Assembly (NCBI RefSeq): GCF_900538805.1
Contig: NZ_UPZP01000079.1
Coordinates: 1 to 11,388 of the forward strand
From: an uncultured Dialister sp.
GTDB lineage: Bacteria; Bacillota; Negativicutes; Veillonellales; Dialisteraceae
Length of the DNA: 11,388 nt
Direction of reading: 5' to 3'
Shown here: piece after piece, positions 1 to 6,019 of the stretch
Position numbering within the stretch: position 1 is the stretch's first letter
Layout: each line of letters opens with the position of its first letter
Notes under the pieces: generated by a model
Seen by the model: the letters and a program-made list of their open reading frames with translations, nothing else
What the model was told of the DNA's origin: nothing
Databases searched by the model: none
Program-made: the position numbers and the translations under genes

Positions 1-11
1 ATTTCATTCTT

Positions 12-134
12 GTATTTTTATTCAATGCAAGGAATCAGTCGACGCGAATAGCGAGCTATTTAAGGAGACTGATGACGCCGCATTGGATAAAAATACATAT
101 GAAATTCGATTCTGCAAATTAATCAGTGCTTTCC
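12..134. repeat. dispersed palindromic repeat, left copy
   Basis: The first half is an imperfect inverted repeat: the stretch at 12-40 is largely the reverse complement of 69-98 (arms share GTATTTTTAT and ATAAAAATAC, plus AATCAGTC and GACTGAT). The second half, 86-134, reappears in inverted orientation at 11341-11388 with one substitution and one single-base indel over about 48 bases. No gene overlaps it. It is probably a multi-copy, non-autonomous intergenic repeat; the rest of the genome is needed to define its ends. Confidence 0.6.
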
Positions 135-202
135 CAAAGACAGATAAAACGCATATATCTATACTAAGACTACATGAAATAAGGCCTCTGCGCAAGGGCC
201 AA

Positions 203-233
203 ATAAAAAAGAGGCCTGCCGCCGGCAAACCTC
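203..233 (-). terminator. intrinsic terminator downstream of secG
   Basis: Read on the minus strand, a 10-bp stem (224-233 pairing with 211-220, including two G·U pairs, loop GCC/GGC at 221-223) is followed directly by six T residues (205-210). It lies about 65 bases past the secG stop codon and shows that secG is transcribed without a downstream partner in this window. Confidence 0.8.
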
Positions 234-297
234 CAGGGAACGCGCTCACTCCTGCCGCCTCATGAAATCAGAAGCCGATGAGCATTTTCCCGTTCCA

Positions 298-534
298 TCA
301 GAAAGTATTCATGTATCTTCCCAGCACGAGGCAGAGAACAGCAAACATGGTGCCAAAGACAATGGTAAACTTGGACAGCACCGCATCCTTGCCCCTAGTC
401 CGTCCGCCGACCGCATTCTCCGTGCCGCCGCCAATGGCAGTGCCCATACCGGCCTGTTTCGATTCCTGTCCTACAACCACCACAATCAAAAGCAACGAAA
501 CCACAAGGGTTATGCCAATCAAAAAGTACTTCAC
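298..534 (-). CDS. secG: SecG, preprotein translocase subunit
   Basis: SecG is the small accessory subunit of the SecYEG channel in the cytoplasmic membrane; it assists SecA-driven export of unfolded proteins. The 78-residue product has the usual length and layout: a hydrophobic helix at about residues 4-22, a polar Gly-rich loop with GMGTAIGGGTE at about 29-39, and a second helix at about 53-72. The start is a GTG (534-532) preceded by AGGAGG at 7 bases, which is stronger support than any internal start. It has its own promoter upstream and a terminator downstream, so it appears monocistronic. In many Firmicutes secG is followed by rnr and smpB; those genes are not seen here, and a repeat follows instead. 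Confidence 0.9.
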   Translation of the reverse strand: MKYFLIGITLVVSLLLIVVVVGQESKQAGMGTAIGGGTENAVGGRTRGKDAVLSKFTIVFGTMFAVLCLVLGRYMNTF

Positions 535-610
535 TGTGAATCCTCCTCTGCACCTGCCTCACTCAGGGCAGATACGGTTCTATCTTCTAAAAGAAATGAT
601 ATCAAACACT

Positions 611-639
611 ATTTTATACTAATCAACAGGAATGGTCAA
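611..639 (-). promoter_or_regulatory. secG promoter
   Basis: On the minus strand, TTGACC (639-634), a 17-base spacer and TAAAAT (616-611) form a good housekeeping-sigma promoter. Transcription should start near 604, giving a leader of about 70 bases before secG. Confidence 0.65.
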
Positions 640-706
640 CTGGATTTTAAAGAAATCGCGGACGCTTGCGCTTGAACGCTGGCCATGGCTTCTTCCCGCC
701 CTGCAC

Positions 707-733
707 GTCATTCTGAGCGAAGCGAAAAATCTC
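707..733 (+). repeat. GTCATT…AATCTC dispersed repeat, copy 1
   Basis: The segment begins GTCATTCTGAGCGAAGCG and ends AAAATCTC. Related sequences lie in inverse orientation at 6393-6468 and 11214-11289, where the outer ends (GAGATTTC and GAAATGAC) are kept and the middle is longer. It is intergenic, lying upstream of the secG promoter. Confidence 0.55.
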
Positions 734-854
734 GGTACGAAGTGATATTGACTCATTGGCTGGTACATACCAGTCGGCGGGAAGGGGTGTTAAAAGACTC
801 TCAGATTTGACGGGGCATTCGCCCCGAAGGTTCTAAGGTTTGACAGCGCTAACG

Positions 855-938
855 GTCAGTCGATTAAAAGGAAGGCCCTTTTATGGGCAGGCTATGGGCC
901 AACTTCGACTGACTTGCACATTCTCTGCAGAATGTGCA
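855..938. repeat. 84-nt two-hairpin module, copy A
   Basis: A 9-bp stem (GTCAGTCGA 855-863 with TCGACTGAC 905-913) encloses a 36-nt core (870-905) that also contains GGCCC/GGGCC. It is followed at once by a 10-bp hairpin (TGCACATTCT 915-924, loop CTGC, AGAATGTGCA 929-938). The copy at 5689-5772 has the same length, a core 34/36 identical, and stems of different sequence that still pair. Confidence 0.7.
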
Positions 939-981
939 CAGGCTGAAGGTTCAGGTATCGCCATTGGAGCCACTGCGTGGC

Positions 982-1017
982 AGGGTTCAAAGGGTTCAGA
1001 AGGTTCAAAGGGTTCAG
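982..1017. repeat. four tandem 9-nt repeats (AGGGTTCAR)
   Basis: Four head-to-tail 9-mers, AGGGTTCAA, AGGGTTCAG, AAGGTTCAA and AGGGTTCAG, lie directly after a short GCCAC/GTGGC hairpin. Similar tracts occur at about 5428-5490, 8505-8535 and 9960-9980, each next to a hairpin. Confidence 0.75.
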
Positions 1018-1405
1018 AGGGGGTGGTATCGCCGCTTCGCGGCGATGAGTATATAGTCAGCGTTACGGGATTTGGTTTTGTGTCACCAGTGCTGCATAAC
1101 GTAGAGCAGGAGCCCCTTCCTCTGGAAGGGGGGGTAGCGCCGAAGGCGCCGGAGGATAGGAGCGTCAGGTCTTTGCTAAGAAATTTTCGGACCTATCCTC
1201 AGGGCTTCGCCCAGCTCCTTCCTAAGGAAGGAGCCTAACGTTACGGAAATTACATTTGTGTCTCCAGTGCTGCACGCCGAAGAGCCATAGCCCCCTTCTT
1301 CTGGAAGGGAGGTGTCGCCGTAGGCGACAGAGGATAGCAGGCTTTTCATAGAAAAGCCGAGACCCCAGGGCCTGTCAAACTTCGCCTGCCCGGCAGGCGT
1401 CAACC

Positions 1406-1424
1406 GGGGCCGCTCAGCGGCCCC
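1406..1424 (-). other. GC hairpin immediately after yacP
   Basis: A perfect 8-bp stem (GGGGCCGC/GCGGCCCC, loop of three) abuts the yacP stop codon, and a second palindrome (CGCCTGCC/GGCAGGCG) lies at 1383-1399. Neither has a T-run on the minus strand, so it may end the operon weakly, protect the 3' end of the mRNA, or simply be the edge of composite repeat A. Confidence 0.4.
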
Positions 1425-1937
1425 CTATTTCCTTCCCCTCATCTTATCCAGCTTTTCCTGCACCGAATGCGGTATGGCCCTTCCGATTTCACTTCTAAGA
1501 TTCCTATGGTTATTCCGGGTGATGAATTTCTCCTGCACCGCCTTGTCCTCTTCCATAGCCCGCATGAGGTCAGACACCGGCACCCGATAGGCACCGTTTC
1601 CAAGAACCTGGCTCTGTTCGGGACCGTCGGAGGTGACTACGAAGATATGTCTGTATTCTTCCCGCCGGAGATAGGATTCCTTTTCAATATAGGAGTCGGC
1701 GGTCATCCGCCGGGGCGTATAGACGATGGTAAAGAAGGCGGAAAGTTCCTCGATCTTCACTTTGGTGGAATTCCCCTGCCCGTCAAAGGTGATAATCACT
1801 TCGATATCGTTATGGGCGCCGTAGTCCTGCATGATATCCACCAGTTTCTTGCGGCATGATTCCAGGTCGTTCCTGTCGAATATGTCGGGTCTGCCGAAAA
1901 TCACGTTATAGCCGTCCACCAGGTAGAGATCTTTCAT
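1425..1937 (-). CDS. yacP: NYN-domain ribonuclease, YacP/Rae1 family
   Basis: This is a PIN-like NYN ribonuclease; in Bacillus subtilis the family member Rae1 cleaves mRNA in the ribosomal A site. The 170 residues match the family length. Acidic residues expected to hold the catalytic metals are visible: Asp8 in LVDGYNVI, Asp52 in ITFDGQG, Asp81 in TADSYIE and Asp104 in VTSDGPEQ, followed by the family-typical GAYRVPVSDL. The ATG overlaps the stop of rlmB as ATGA, indicating translational coupling as the last gene of the cysS operon. In B. subtilis this gene is followed by sigH, rpmG, secE and nusG; here it is followed by composite repeats and then secG. Family assignment is firm; the cleavage target in this organism is inference. 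Confidence 0.9.
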   Translation of the reverse strand: MKDLYLVDGYNVIFGRPDIFDRNDLESCRKKLVDIMQDYGAHNDIEVIITFDGQGNSTKVKIEELSAFFTIVYTPRRMTADSYIEKESYLRREEYRHIFVVTSDGPEQSQVLGNGAYRVPVSDLMRAMEEDKAVQEKFITRNNHRNLRSEIGRAIPHSVQEKLDKMRGRK

Positions 1938-2788
1938 GACTGAGCCCTCTGTTTAGCCGCTTCATAAATGAGAAGGGCAGCCGCCACGGACACGTTGAGG
2001 GAGGAAACGTGTCCCTTCATAGGAATGCGCACGCAGAAATCGCACATTTTCCTTGTAAGGGGGCTCACGCCCTTTCCTTCCGCTCCCATGACGATGACAA
2101 GCGGCCCCTTCAGGTTAGCGTCATAGTAGAGACTTTCGCCGTCCATGTCGGCGCCTACCACCCAGAAACCCTTTTCCTTCAGCATTTCCAAAGTCTGCCG
2201 AATATTTCCGGTCTGGCACACCGGAAGATAAGCAAAGGCACCGGCTGCGGTCTTCATGGCAGCCGCCGTCACCGGCGGGCTCTTATGCTTCGGAAGGAGC
2301 ACCGCCGCCGCACCGGCGCATTCCGCCGTGCGAACGATGGCCCCCAGATTGCGTACGTCCTCCAGGCCGTCCAGCAGAATCAGGATGGGACTCTTTCCTT
2401 CCCAATCCGAAAGCACCCGGTCAAGGTCCGCATATTCGTAGGGCTTCAGCAGCGCCGCAATGCCCTGATGCACCACGCCGCCGGCCATGTCATCCAGCCG
2501 GTCTTCCTTTACTTCTTCCACGGGCACGCCCTGCTTTTCCGCCAAAGCTGCCAGGGAAAGAAGGCGGTCGTCCTTTTTTCCCTCCTTCAGGAAGACCTTG
2601 CGGACGCCCCTGCTTTTCAGAAATTCGGACACGCTGTTCCTGCCGCAGATGAGGAGGGAATCGGCGGAACCCTCTTTTTTCAAAGGCCTTTTCTTCCTTC
2701 CGTCCCTGCCGGAAGGAGGCATGGCCTGCCGCCGGTCTTTCACATCATTCTTTTTAAAGGATGGTTTCCCCTTTTTATCCGTTTTCAT
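1934..2788 (-). CDS. rlmB: 23S rRNA 2'-O-methyltransferase, RlmB/TrmH family
   Basis: This SPOUT-class enzyme uses S-adenosylmethionine to methylate the 2'-OH of a guanosine in 23S rRNA (G2251 in Escherichia coli numbering for RlmB). Of 284 residues, about 1-42 form a very basic, Lys/Arg-rich tail not present in E. coli RlmB. Residues about 45-120 are the RNA-binding substrate domain (LICGRNSVSEFL). The knotted catalytic domain carries motif 1, LEDVRNLGAIVRTAE, with Asn147 and Arg153; motif 2, VIVMGAEGKGVS, at about 231-242; and motif 3, IPMKGHVSSLNVSVAAA, at about 255-271. The ATG follows AGGAG at 9 bases and overlaps the end of mrnC by 14 bases. The methylated site is inferred from the family; paralogues with other rRNA targets cannot be excluded. 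Confidence 0.9.
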   Translation of the reverse strand: MKTDKKGKPSFKKNDVKDRRQAMPPSGRDGRKKRPLKKEGSADSLLICGRNSVSEFLKSRGVRKVFLKEGKKDDRLLSLAALAEKQGVPVEEVKEDRLDDMAGGVVHQGIAALLKPYEYADLDRVLSDWEGKSPILILLDGLEDVRNLGAIVRTAECAGAAAVLLPKHKSPPVTAAAMKTAAGAFAYLPVCQTGNIRQTLEMLKEKGFWVVGADMDGESLYYDANLKGPLVIVMGAEGKGVSPLTRKMCDFCVRIPMKGHVSSLNVSVAAALLIYEAAKQRAQS

Positions 2789-3248
2789 GGCTCATTTCTC
2801 CTGCCACATACTTCAAGCTCTTTTCAAGGATGAAATCCAGCCGCTGTTTCTGGCCGGACAGATAGAGATAGCCCAGAAGGGCCTCAAAGGCCGTGGATTC
2901 CCGGTATTCCTCCACCGTAGCGCTCTTTGGCACATGGGAGCTGGTATTTCTGGCCCTCTTGGACACCTTCAGCTCCCGCTCGTTCAGGAGCTCCCTGATT
3001 TCAAAAAGGATACGGCTCTGCCAGCGGGCGGAAACAATTTCCGAAGCCAGGCTGTTCAATATCTGCACATTGTAAATGCCTGTATCGATCAAGGCCTTCC
3101 GGATAAAGAAGGACCAGCAGGCATCGCCGATGTAGGCCAGGGTCAGGGCATCCATGGAAAAGACCTCCTGTTCATCAAGAACAGGAGATTCTTTGCCAAT
3201 CTTACGAGCCATCTGTTTTTTCAGAAATAAGACTCTCTTAAACTCCAC
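2775..3248 (-). CDS. mrnC: Mini-ribonuclease III (MrnC)
   Basis: Mini-III is a dimeric RNase III-like enzyme lacking the double-stranded-RNA-binding domain; it trims the 23S rRNA precursor in Firmicutes. I chose a GTG start (3248-3246) with AGGTGG at 7 bases upstream; it overlaps the end of cysS by 11 bases and gives 157 residues. A TTG at 3284 or an ATG at 3212 are alternatives with weaker upstream sequence. Catalytic signatures are present: DALTLAYIGDA with Asp42 (GTG numbering), the basic stretch KVSKRARN, and STAFEALLGYLYL with Glu122. Short length and gene position next to cysS and rlmB match the family. Confidence 0.88.
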   Translation of the reverse strand: MEFKRVLFLKKQMARKIGKESPVLDEQEVFSMDALTLAYIGDACWSFFIRKALIDTGIYNVQILNSLASEIVSARWQSRILFEIRELLNERELKVSKRARNTSSHVPKSATVEEYRESTAFEALLGYLYLSGQKQRLDFILEKSLKYVAGEMSHENG

Positions 3249-4683
3249 GTTTCTTCCACCTTGCTCCTGTAGGAGTATCTTCAATCACAATGCCGATTTC
3301 GCCCAGCTTATCCCGGATTTCATCAGCCAGCTGGTACTGCTTTGCCTTTCTGGCGGACTGGCGGACAGAGAGGATGACATTCATAAGGTCATTGTAATCT
3401 TTGTCATCATAGGCTTCGGTCTTCTTCCATTCCTTTTCCAGAATGCCCAGGATATCCAGAATGGTCTTGAAGGCTTTGCCCGCCTTTTCCAGGGACGCCT
3501 TGTTGAAAGCGGTGCCGCCGTGCACATCGTTGTAGTACACATTGATAGCCTTGGCCAGGTCAAACATGGCGCCGGTGGCAAGGCCTGTATTGAAATCATC
3601 ATCCATGGCTTCGTGGAACACCTTCATGTCAGCTTCCGCTGCCTGTTCCAGCGCCTTGGATGCTTCGGTTTCCTCATTGCCTTCACGGCCGGAGAGCTCC
3701 TTCACCCTGGCGATGACATCCTTCAGCTTGTCCATGTTCTTCTCTGCTTCTTCCAGACGGTCGTCGGAGAAGTCAAGGGGACTTCTGTAATGGGTGGACA
3801 GGAGGAAATAGCGCAGCGCATCGCCGGAATATTTTTCCAGCACATCCTTCACCAGGAAGAAATTGTTCAGAGACTTGCTCATCTTTTCAGAATTAATGGT
3901 GATGAATCCGTTATGGAGCCAGTAATCCACGAAATGGCAGTCCGTGCATCCTTCGGACTGGGCGATTTCATTTTCATGGTGCGGGAAAATCAGATCAGAG
4001 CCGCCGCCATGGAAATCAAAGGTCTTGCCCAGGTAATGGATGGACATGGCAGAGCATTCGATATGCCAACCCGGACGTCCCTTGCCCCAGGGGCTTTCCC
4101 AGAAAGGTTCACCGGGCTTGGCAGCCTTCCACAGAGCGAAATCGCCGGGATTCTTCTTCTCATCATTCACTTCAATGCGGGCGCCTGCCAGCATATCTTC
4201 GATTTTCCGGCCGGACAGTCTGCCGTAATCCTTGAAAGTGGAAATATCATAATACACATCGCCGCCCAGTACATAGGCATGGCCCTTTTCAATCAGGGTC
4301 TCCACCATGTGGATGATATCATCCATGTGTTCAGACACCCTTGGGTACACATCGGCCCGGCGCACATGGAGCGCATCCATGACCTGGAAATAAGCGTCAA
4401 TGTAACGGTCGGAAATGGTCTTCCAGTCCGTGCCTTCCGCATTGGCCTTGTTGATAATTTTATCATCCACATCGGTGAAATTCTGTACAAAAGTCACTTT
4501 GTAGCCCACACATTCCAGGTACCGGCGGATGACGTCCCAGGTTACCGCAGGACGGGCATTTCCGATATGAGGATGGTTATAGGGCGTTACGCCGCATACA
4601 TAAATCTTCGCTTCCCCCGGTGTAATCGGTTTGAATACTTCCTTTTCCTTCGTCAGCGTGTTATACACTTTAATTTCTTCCAT
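3238..4683 (-). CDS. cysS: cysteinyl-tRNA synthetase
   Basis: This cytoplasmic class I synthetase charges tRNA-Cys with cysteine using ATP. The 481-residue length is standard. It has the HIGH-type motif HPHIG (37-41), the ATP-loop motif KMSKS (267-271), and the zinc site that selects cysteine: Cys30, Cys210 in WHIECS, His235 and Glu239 in FPHHENE. The C-terminal anticodon-binding region ends at WKKRGV. The ATG (4683-4681) follows GGAGG at 7 bases. It is the first gene of the cysS–mrnC–rlmB–yacP operon. The ~210 bases upstream hold no T-box signature, unlike cysS in several Firmicutes, and I could not identify a convincing promoter. Confidence 0.96.
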   Translation of the reverse strand: MEEIKVYNTLTKEKEVFKPITPGEAKIYVCGVTPYNHPHIGNARPAVTWDVIRRYLECVGYKVTFVQNFTDVDDKIINKANAEGTDWKTISDRYIDAYFQVMDALHVRRADVYPRVSEHMDDIIHMVETLIEKGHAYVLGGDVYYDISTFKDYGRLSGRKIEDMLAGARIEVNDEKKNPGDFALWKAAKPGEPFWESPWGKGRPGWHIECSAMSIHYLGKTFDFHGGGSDLIFPHHENEIAQSEGCTDCHFVDYWLHNGFITINSEKMSKSLNNFFLVKDVLEKYSGDALRYFLLSTHYRSPLDFSDDRLEEAEKNMDKLKDVIARVKELSGREGNEETEASKALEQAAEADMKVFHEAMDDDFNTGLATGAMFDLAKAINVYYNDVHGGTAFNKASLEKAGKAFKTILDILGILEKEWKKTEAYDDKDYNDLMNVILSVRQSARKAKQYQLADEIRDKLGEIGIVIEDTPTGARWKKRGV

Positions 4684-4802
4684 TTAGATTCCTCCATCTG
4701 TAGAGAGATATTTTATTCATATATAAGAAAGATATGATAAGCCCGTTTATAGCTGCAACAGTGACACATGGTTATCATCTTCTTTCATGAAATCGGTTGA
4801 TT

Positions 4803-4884
4803 AGTGAGCTGGTGAGCTAGTGAGCTGGTGGACTAGAAACAAGAAACTGTCTGTTCCACTAGCCAACTAGTACACTAGCTCACT
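4803..4884. repeat. 16-nt repeat arrays in inverted arrangement
   Basis: Two direct 16-mers, AGTGAGCTGGTGAGCT (4803-4818) and AGTGAGCTGGTGGACT (4819-4834), face inverted relatives at 4856-4884, where AGTACACTAGCTCACT (4869-4884) is the reverse complement of the unit. The same unit occurs twice at 8646-8678. The array lies between cysS and the RNA-gene terminator and contains many CTAG sites. Confidence 0.65.
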
Positions 4885-4894
4885 AGTTCCCATT

Positions 4895-4924
4895 AAAAAG
4901 ACCGCCGCCTCACAGAGACGGTGG
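4895..4924 (-). terminator. terminator of the large RNA gene
   Basis: On the minus strand CCGTCTC (4921-4915) pairs with GAGGCGG (4911-4905, one G·U), and the helix is extended by two outer C-G pairs past an A·C mismatch; TCTTTTT follows (T-run 4899-4895). It sits about 460 bases downstream of a perfect consensus promoter on the same strand. Confidence 0.7.
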
Positions 4925-5355
4925 CCCGTTATTCCACTCTGTCGGCAAAAGCCGCGCACAGCCGTATCGTAGACCTACGGAAAAGGATACTTCATTCCCC
5001 TTTTCAGCTCACAGATGCATTTCCCGAAAGTCCTCCAAGCATTTCCACCATCCATGCCTTCTCTATCGAATCGCTTACGGTACTTCTTCCGCTCATCGCC
5101 CAAACTATGTAACATTTCCGCTCTGCTGCAGAAATCAAATTTTAAATAAGCACAGCAGCTGACCTGGCTTTTGACCCCACACTCGCCTGCTGGAGCTTTC
5201 GCTACCCGGTGTCTTCCTCTCACTACTAACCCTCTCGGTTTTCCCGGCAGGACTTACTTCTAAACCGCACCATGCTCAGCAGGATTTTCCTGCGTTACGT
5301 GGATCGCTTTGGCTGCGACTACCATCGACTTTCAGCCACAGACCTGCAATGCTTA
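4895..5355 (-). ncRNA. candidate large structured RNA gene (~460 nt)
   Basis: A perfect promoter at 5391-5362 and an intrinsic terminator at 4924-4895 define a transcript of about 460 nt with no convincing protein frame; the 82-codon minus-strand frame at 5223-4975 has no plausible ribosome binding site and looks like translated RNA. Visible local helices in the RNA sense include GCAGGA-AAA-TCCTGC (5293-5279), CGGC-TTTT-GCCG (4954-4943), a 7-bp GAAAAGG/CCTTTTC pairing (5005-4980) and CTGCTG/CAGCAG (5158-5123) around an AT-rich loop. Unpaired stretches are rich in purines, with GNRA-like loops such as GCGAAAGC. I looked for RNase P, tmRNA, SRP, 6S and group I/II intron signatures and found none. 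It could belong to one of the large Firmicutes RNA classes (for example raiA or HEARO/omega-type), but I cannot match it from memory. Confidence 0.65.
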
Positions 5356-5361
5356 TTTATT

Positions 5362-5391
5362 ATTATAGATTCGATGGGTGGAAACTGTCAA
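5362..5391 (-). promoter_or_regulatory. perfect consensus promoter of the large RNA
   Basis: On the minus strand TTGACA (5391-5386) and TATAAT (5367-5362) are both exact sigma-70/sigma-A consensus hexamers, separated by 18 bases. No protein start follows within several hundred bases. Start of transcription is expected near 5355. Confidence 0.85.
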
Positions 5392-5406
5392 TATGAAATA
5401 TTTAAA

Positions 5407-5790
5407 GGGGGCTGCAAAGCAGCCCCGAGTTCAGAAGGTTCAGCTGGAGAAAAGGTTCAGAAGGTTCAAAGGGTTCAGAGGGTTCAAAGGGTGGTGGTAT
5501 CGCCCTTCGGGCGATGAGCAGGAAGTCAGCGTTACGGGATTAACCTTTGTGTCTCCAGTACTGCATGGCGAAGAATAAACGCCCCTCCACAGGAAGGGGG
5601 GGCCGTTAGGCGACGGAGGATAGGGGCGTCAGGTCTTTGCTAAGAATTTATCGGACCTATCTTCAGGGCTCCGCCCAGCTCCATTCCGGTCAGGCAATTC
5701 ATAGGAAGGCCCTTTTATGGACAGGCTAAGGGCCAACTTTGCCCGACTTGGCAATCCTATGCAGGATTGCCACCTGAGGAAGGAGCCTGC
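5407..5790. repeat. composite hairpin repeat, copy B
   Basis: Hairpin 5408-5426 (GGGGCTGC/GCAGCCCC) leads into a tract of GGTTCA 9-mers (about 5428-5490), then hairpin 5499-5515 (ATCGCCC/GGGCGAT). Next come the same linkers as copy A (GTCAGCGTTACGGGATT, CTTTGTGTCTCCAGTACTGCA, GGAGGATAGG and GTCAGGTCTTTGCTAAGAA). Near the right end the hairpin that reads GCTCCTTCC-TAA-GGAAGGAGC in copy A is split: GCTCCATTCC lies at 5678-5687 and GGAAGGAGC at 5778-5786, with the 84-nt module between them. No protein gene is supported here. Confidence 0.65.
5689..5772. repeat. 84-nt two-hairpin module, copy B
   Basis: Same architecture as 855-938: stem GTCAGGCAA (5689-5697) with TTGCCCGAC (5739-5747, one A·C mismatch), conserved 36-nt core at 5704-5739, then hairpin TGGCAATCCT (5749-5758), loop ATGC, AGGATTGCCA (5763-5772). 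Against copy A, the second hairpin differs at four positions of the 5' arm and at the four partner positions of the 3' arm. Confidence 0.7.
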
Positions 5791-5824
5791 ATTACGGCCC
5801 TTGCCATAATGTTATACTATTCAT

Positions 5825-5859
5825 AAAAAGGCAAAAAGCAGCCCTTGTGAGGCTGCTTT
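5825..5859 (-). terminator. intrinsic terminator
   Basis: On the minus strand AAAGCAGCC (5859-5851 arm) pairs with GGCTGCTTT (5843-5835 arm) in a 9-bp stem with a 7-base loop, followed by two T-runs (5837-5833 and 5829-5825). No protein gene ends just upstream, which suggests it ends a non-coding transcript. Confidence 0.65.
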
Positions 5860-6019
5860 CCAGCACAAAGAAATCCGGTGACTTCCCATCCCCTATGCCC
5901 AATGAGTTCGGTGTCTGACTCGGTCAACAGCCGCTGCTGCACAAAGTGCGATGGCTTGCGCCGGAACAGTGTCTCCCGTCATTTCTGCCGCGATAGATGT
6001 TTAAAGTCCTGGATTTCTC
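5860..6019 (-). ncRNA. possible structured RNA ending at 5825
   Basis: The minus-strand sequence between about 6019 and the terminator at 5859-5825 can close on itself: AGAAATCC (6018-6011) pairs with GGATTTCT (5876-5869), and inside it GACTT (6008-6004) pairs with AAGTC (5884-5880). Smaller internal hairpins such as GCAC-TTT-GTGC are possible. The size and rod-like closing stem would suit a 6S-type or other small RNA, but I see no convincing promoter and no diagnostic motif, and part of it (AACAGTGTCTCCC) resembles sequence at 10045-10058. Treat as a low-confidence candidate. Confidence 0.3.

Larger units (their letters stand above)
807..1400. repeat. composite hairpin repeat, copy A
   Basis: This gene-free stretch is a chain of perfect hairpins joined by short conserved linkers. 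Hairpins: 811-826 (CGGGGC/GCCCCG), 969-981 (GCCAC/GTGGC), 1028-1046 (ATCGCCGC/GCGGCGAT), 1113-1131 (CCCCTTCC/GGAAGGGG), 1137-1149 (GCGCC/GGCGC) and one near 1216-1234 (GCTCCTTCC/GGAAGGAGC). A second round follows, with hairpins containing GTCGCC/GGCGAC and GGCTTTTC/GAAAAGCC. Linkers such as GTCAGCGTTACGGGATT, TTTGTGTC.CCAGT.CTGCA and GAGGATAG recur in copy B (5407-5790). The long open frame across 840-1238 owes its GSK/GSE repeats to the 9-nt repeats and has no credible ribosome binding site, so I do not treat it as a gene. Confidence 0.65.

Noticed and set aside
262..675. Overlapping plus-strand frames of 114-137 codons opposite secG
   Set aside because: They are antisense shadows of secG and its promoter region, without start signals or recognisable protein features.
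982..1017. 9-nt tandem repeats as a CRISPR-like array
   Set aside because: Units are only 9 bases and directly adjacent, with no spacers and no cas genes in the window.
840..1238. 132-codon plus-strand frame with GSK/GSE repeats
   Set aside because: It lies wholly within hairpin-rich composite repeats; the repeated peptide comes from the 9-nt DNA repeats, and there is no ribosome binding site or family resemblance.
4684..4894. T-box leader expected upstream of cysS in some Firmicutes
   Set aside because: No specifier-type leader or T-box sequence is visible; the space holds 16-nt repeats and AT-rich sequence.
4975..5223. 82-codon minus-strand frame
   Set aside because: Lies inside the promoter-to-terminator RNA gene, has no ribosome binding site, and covers only part of the transcript.
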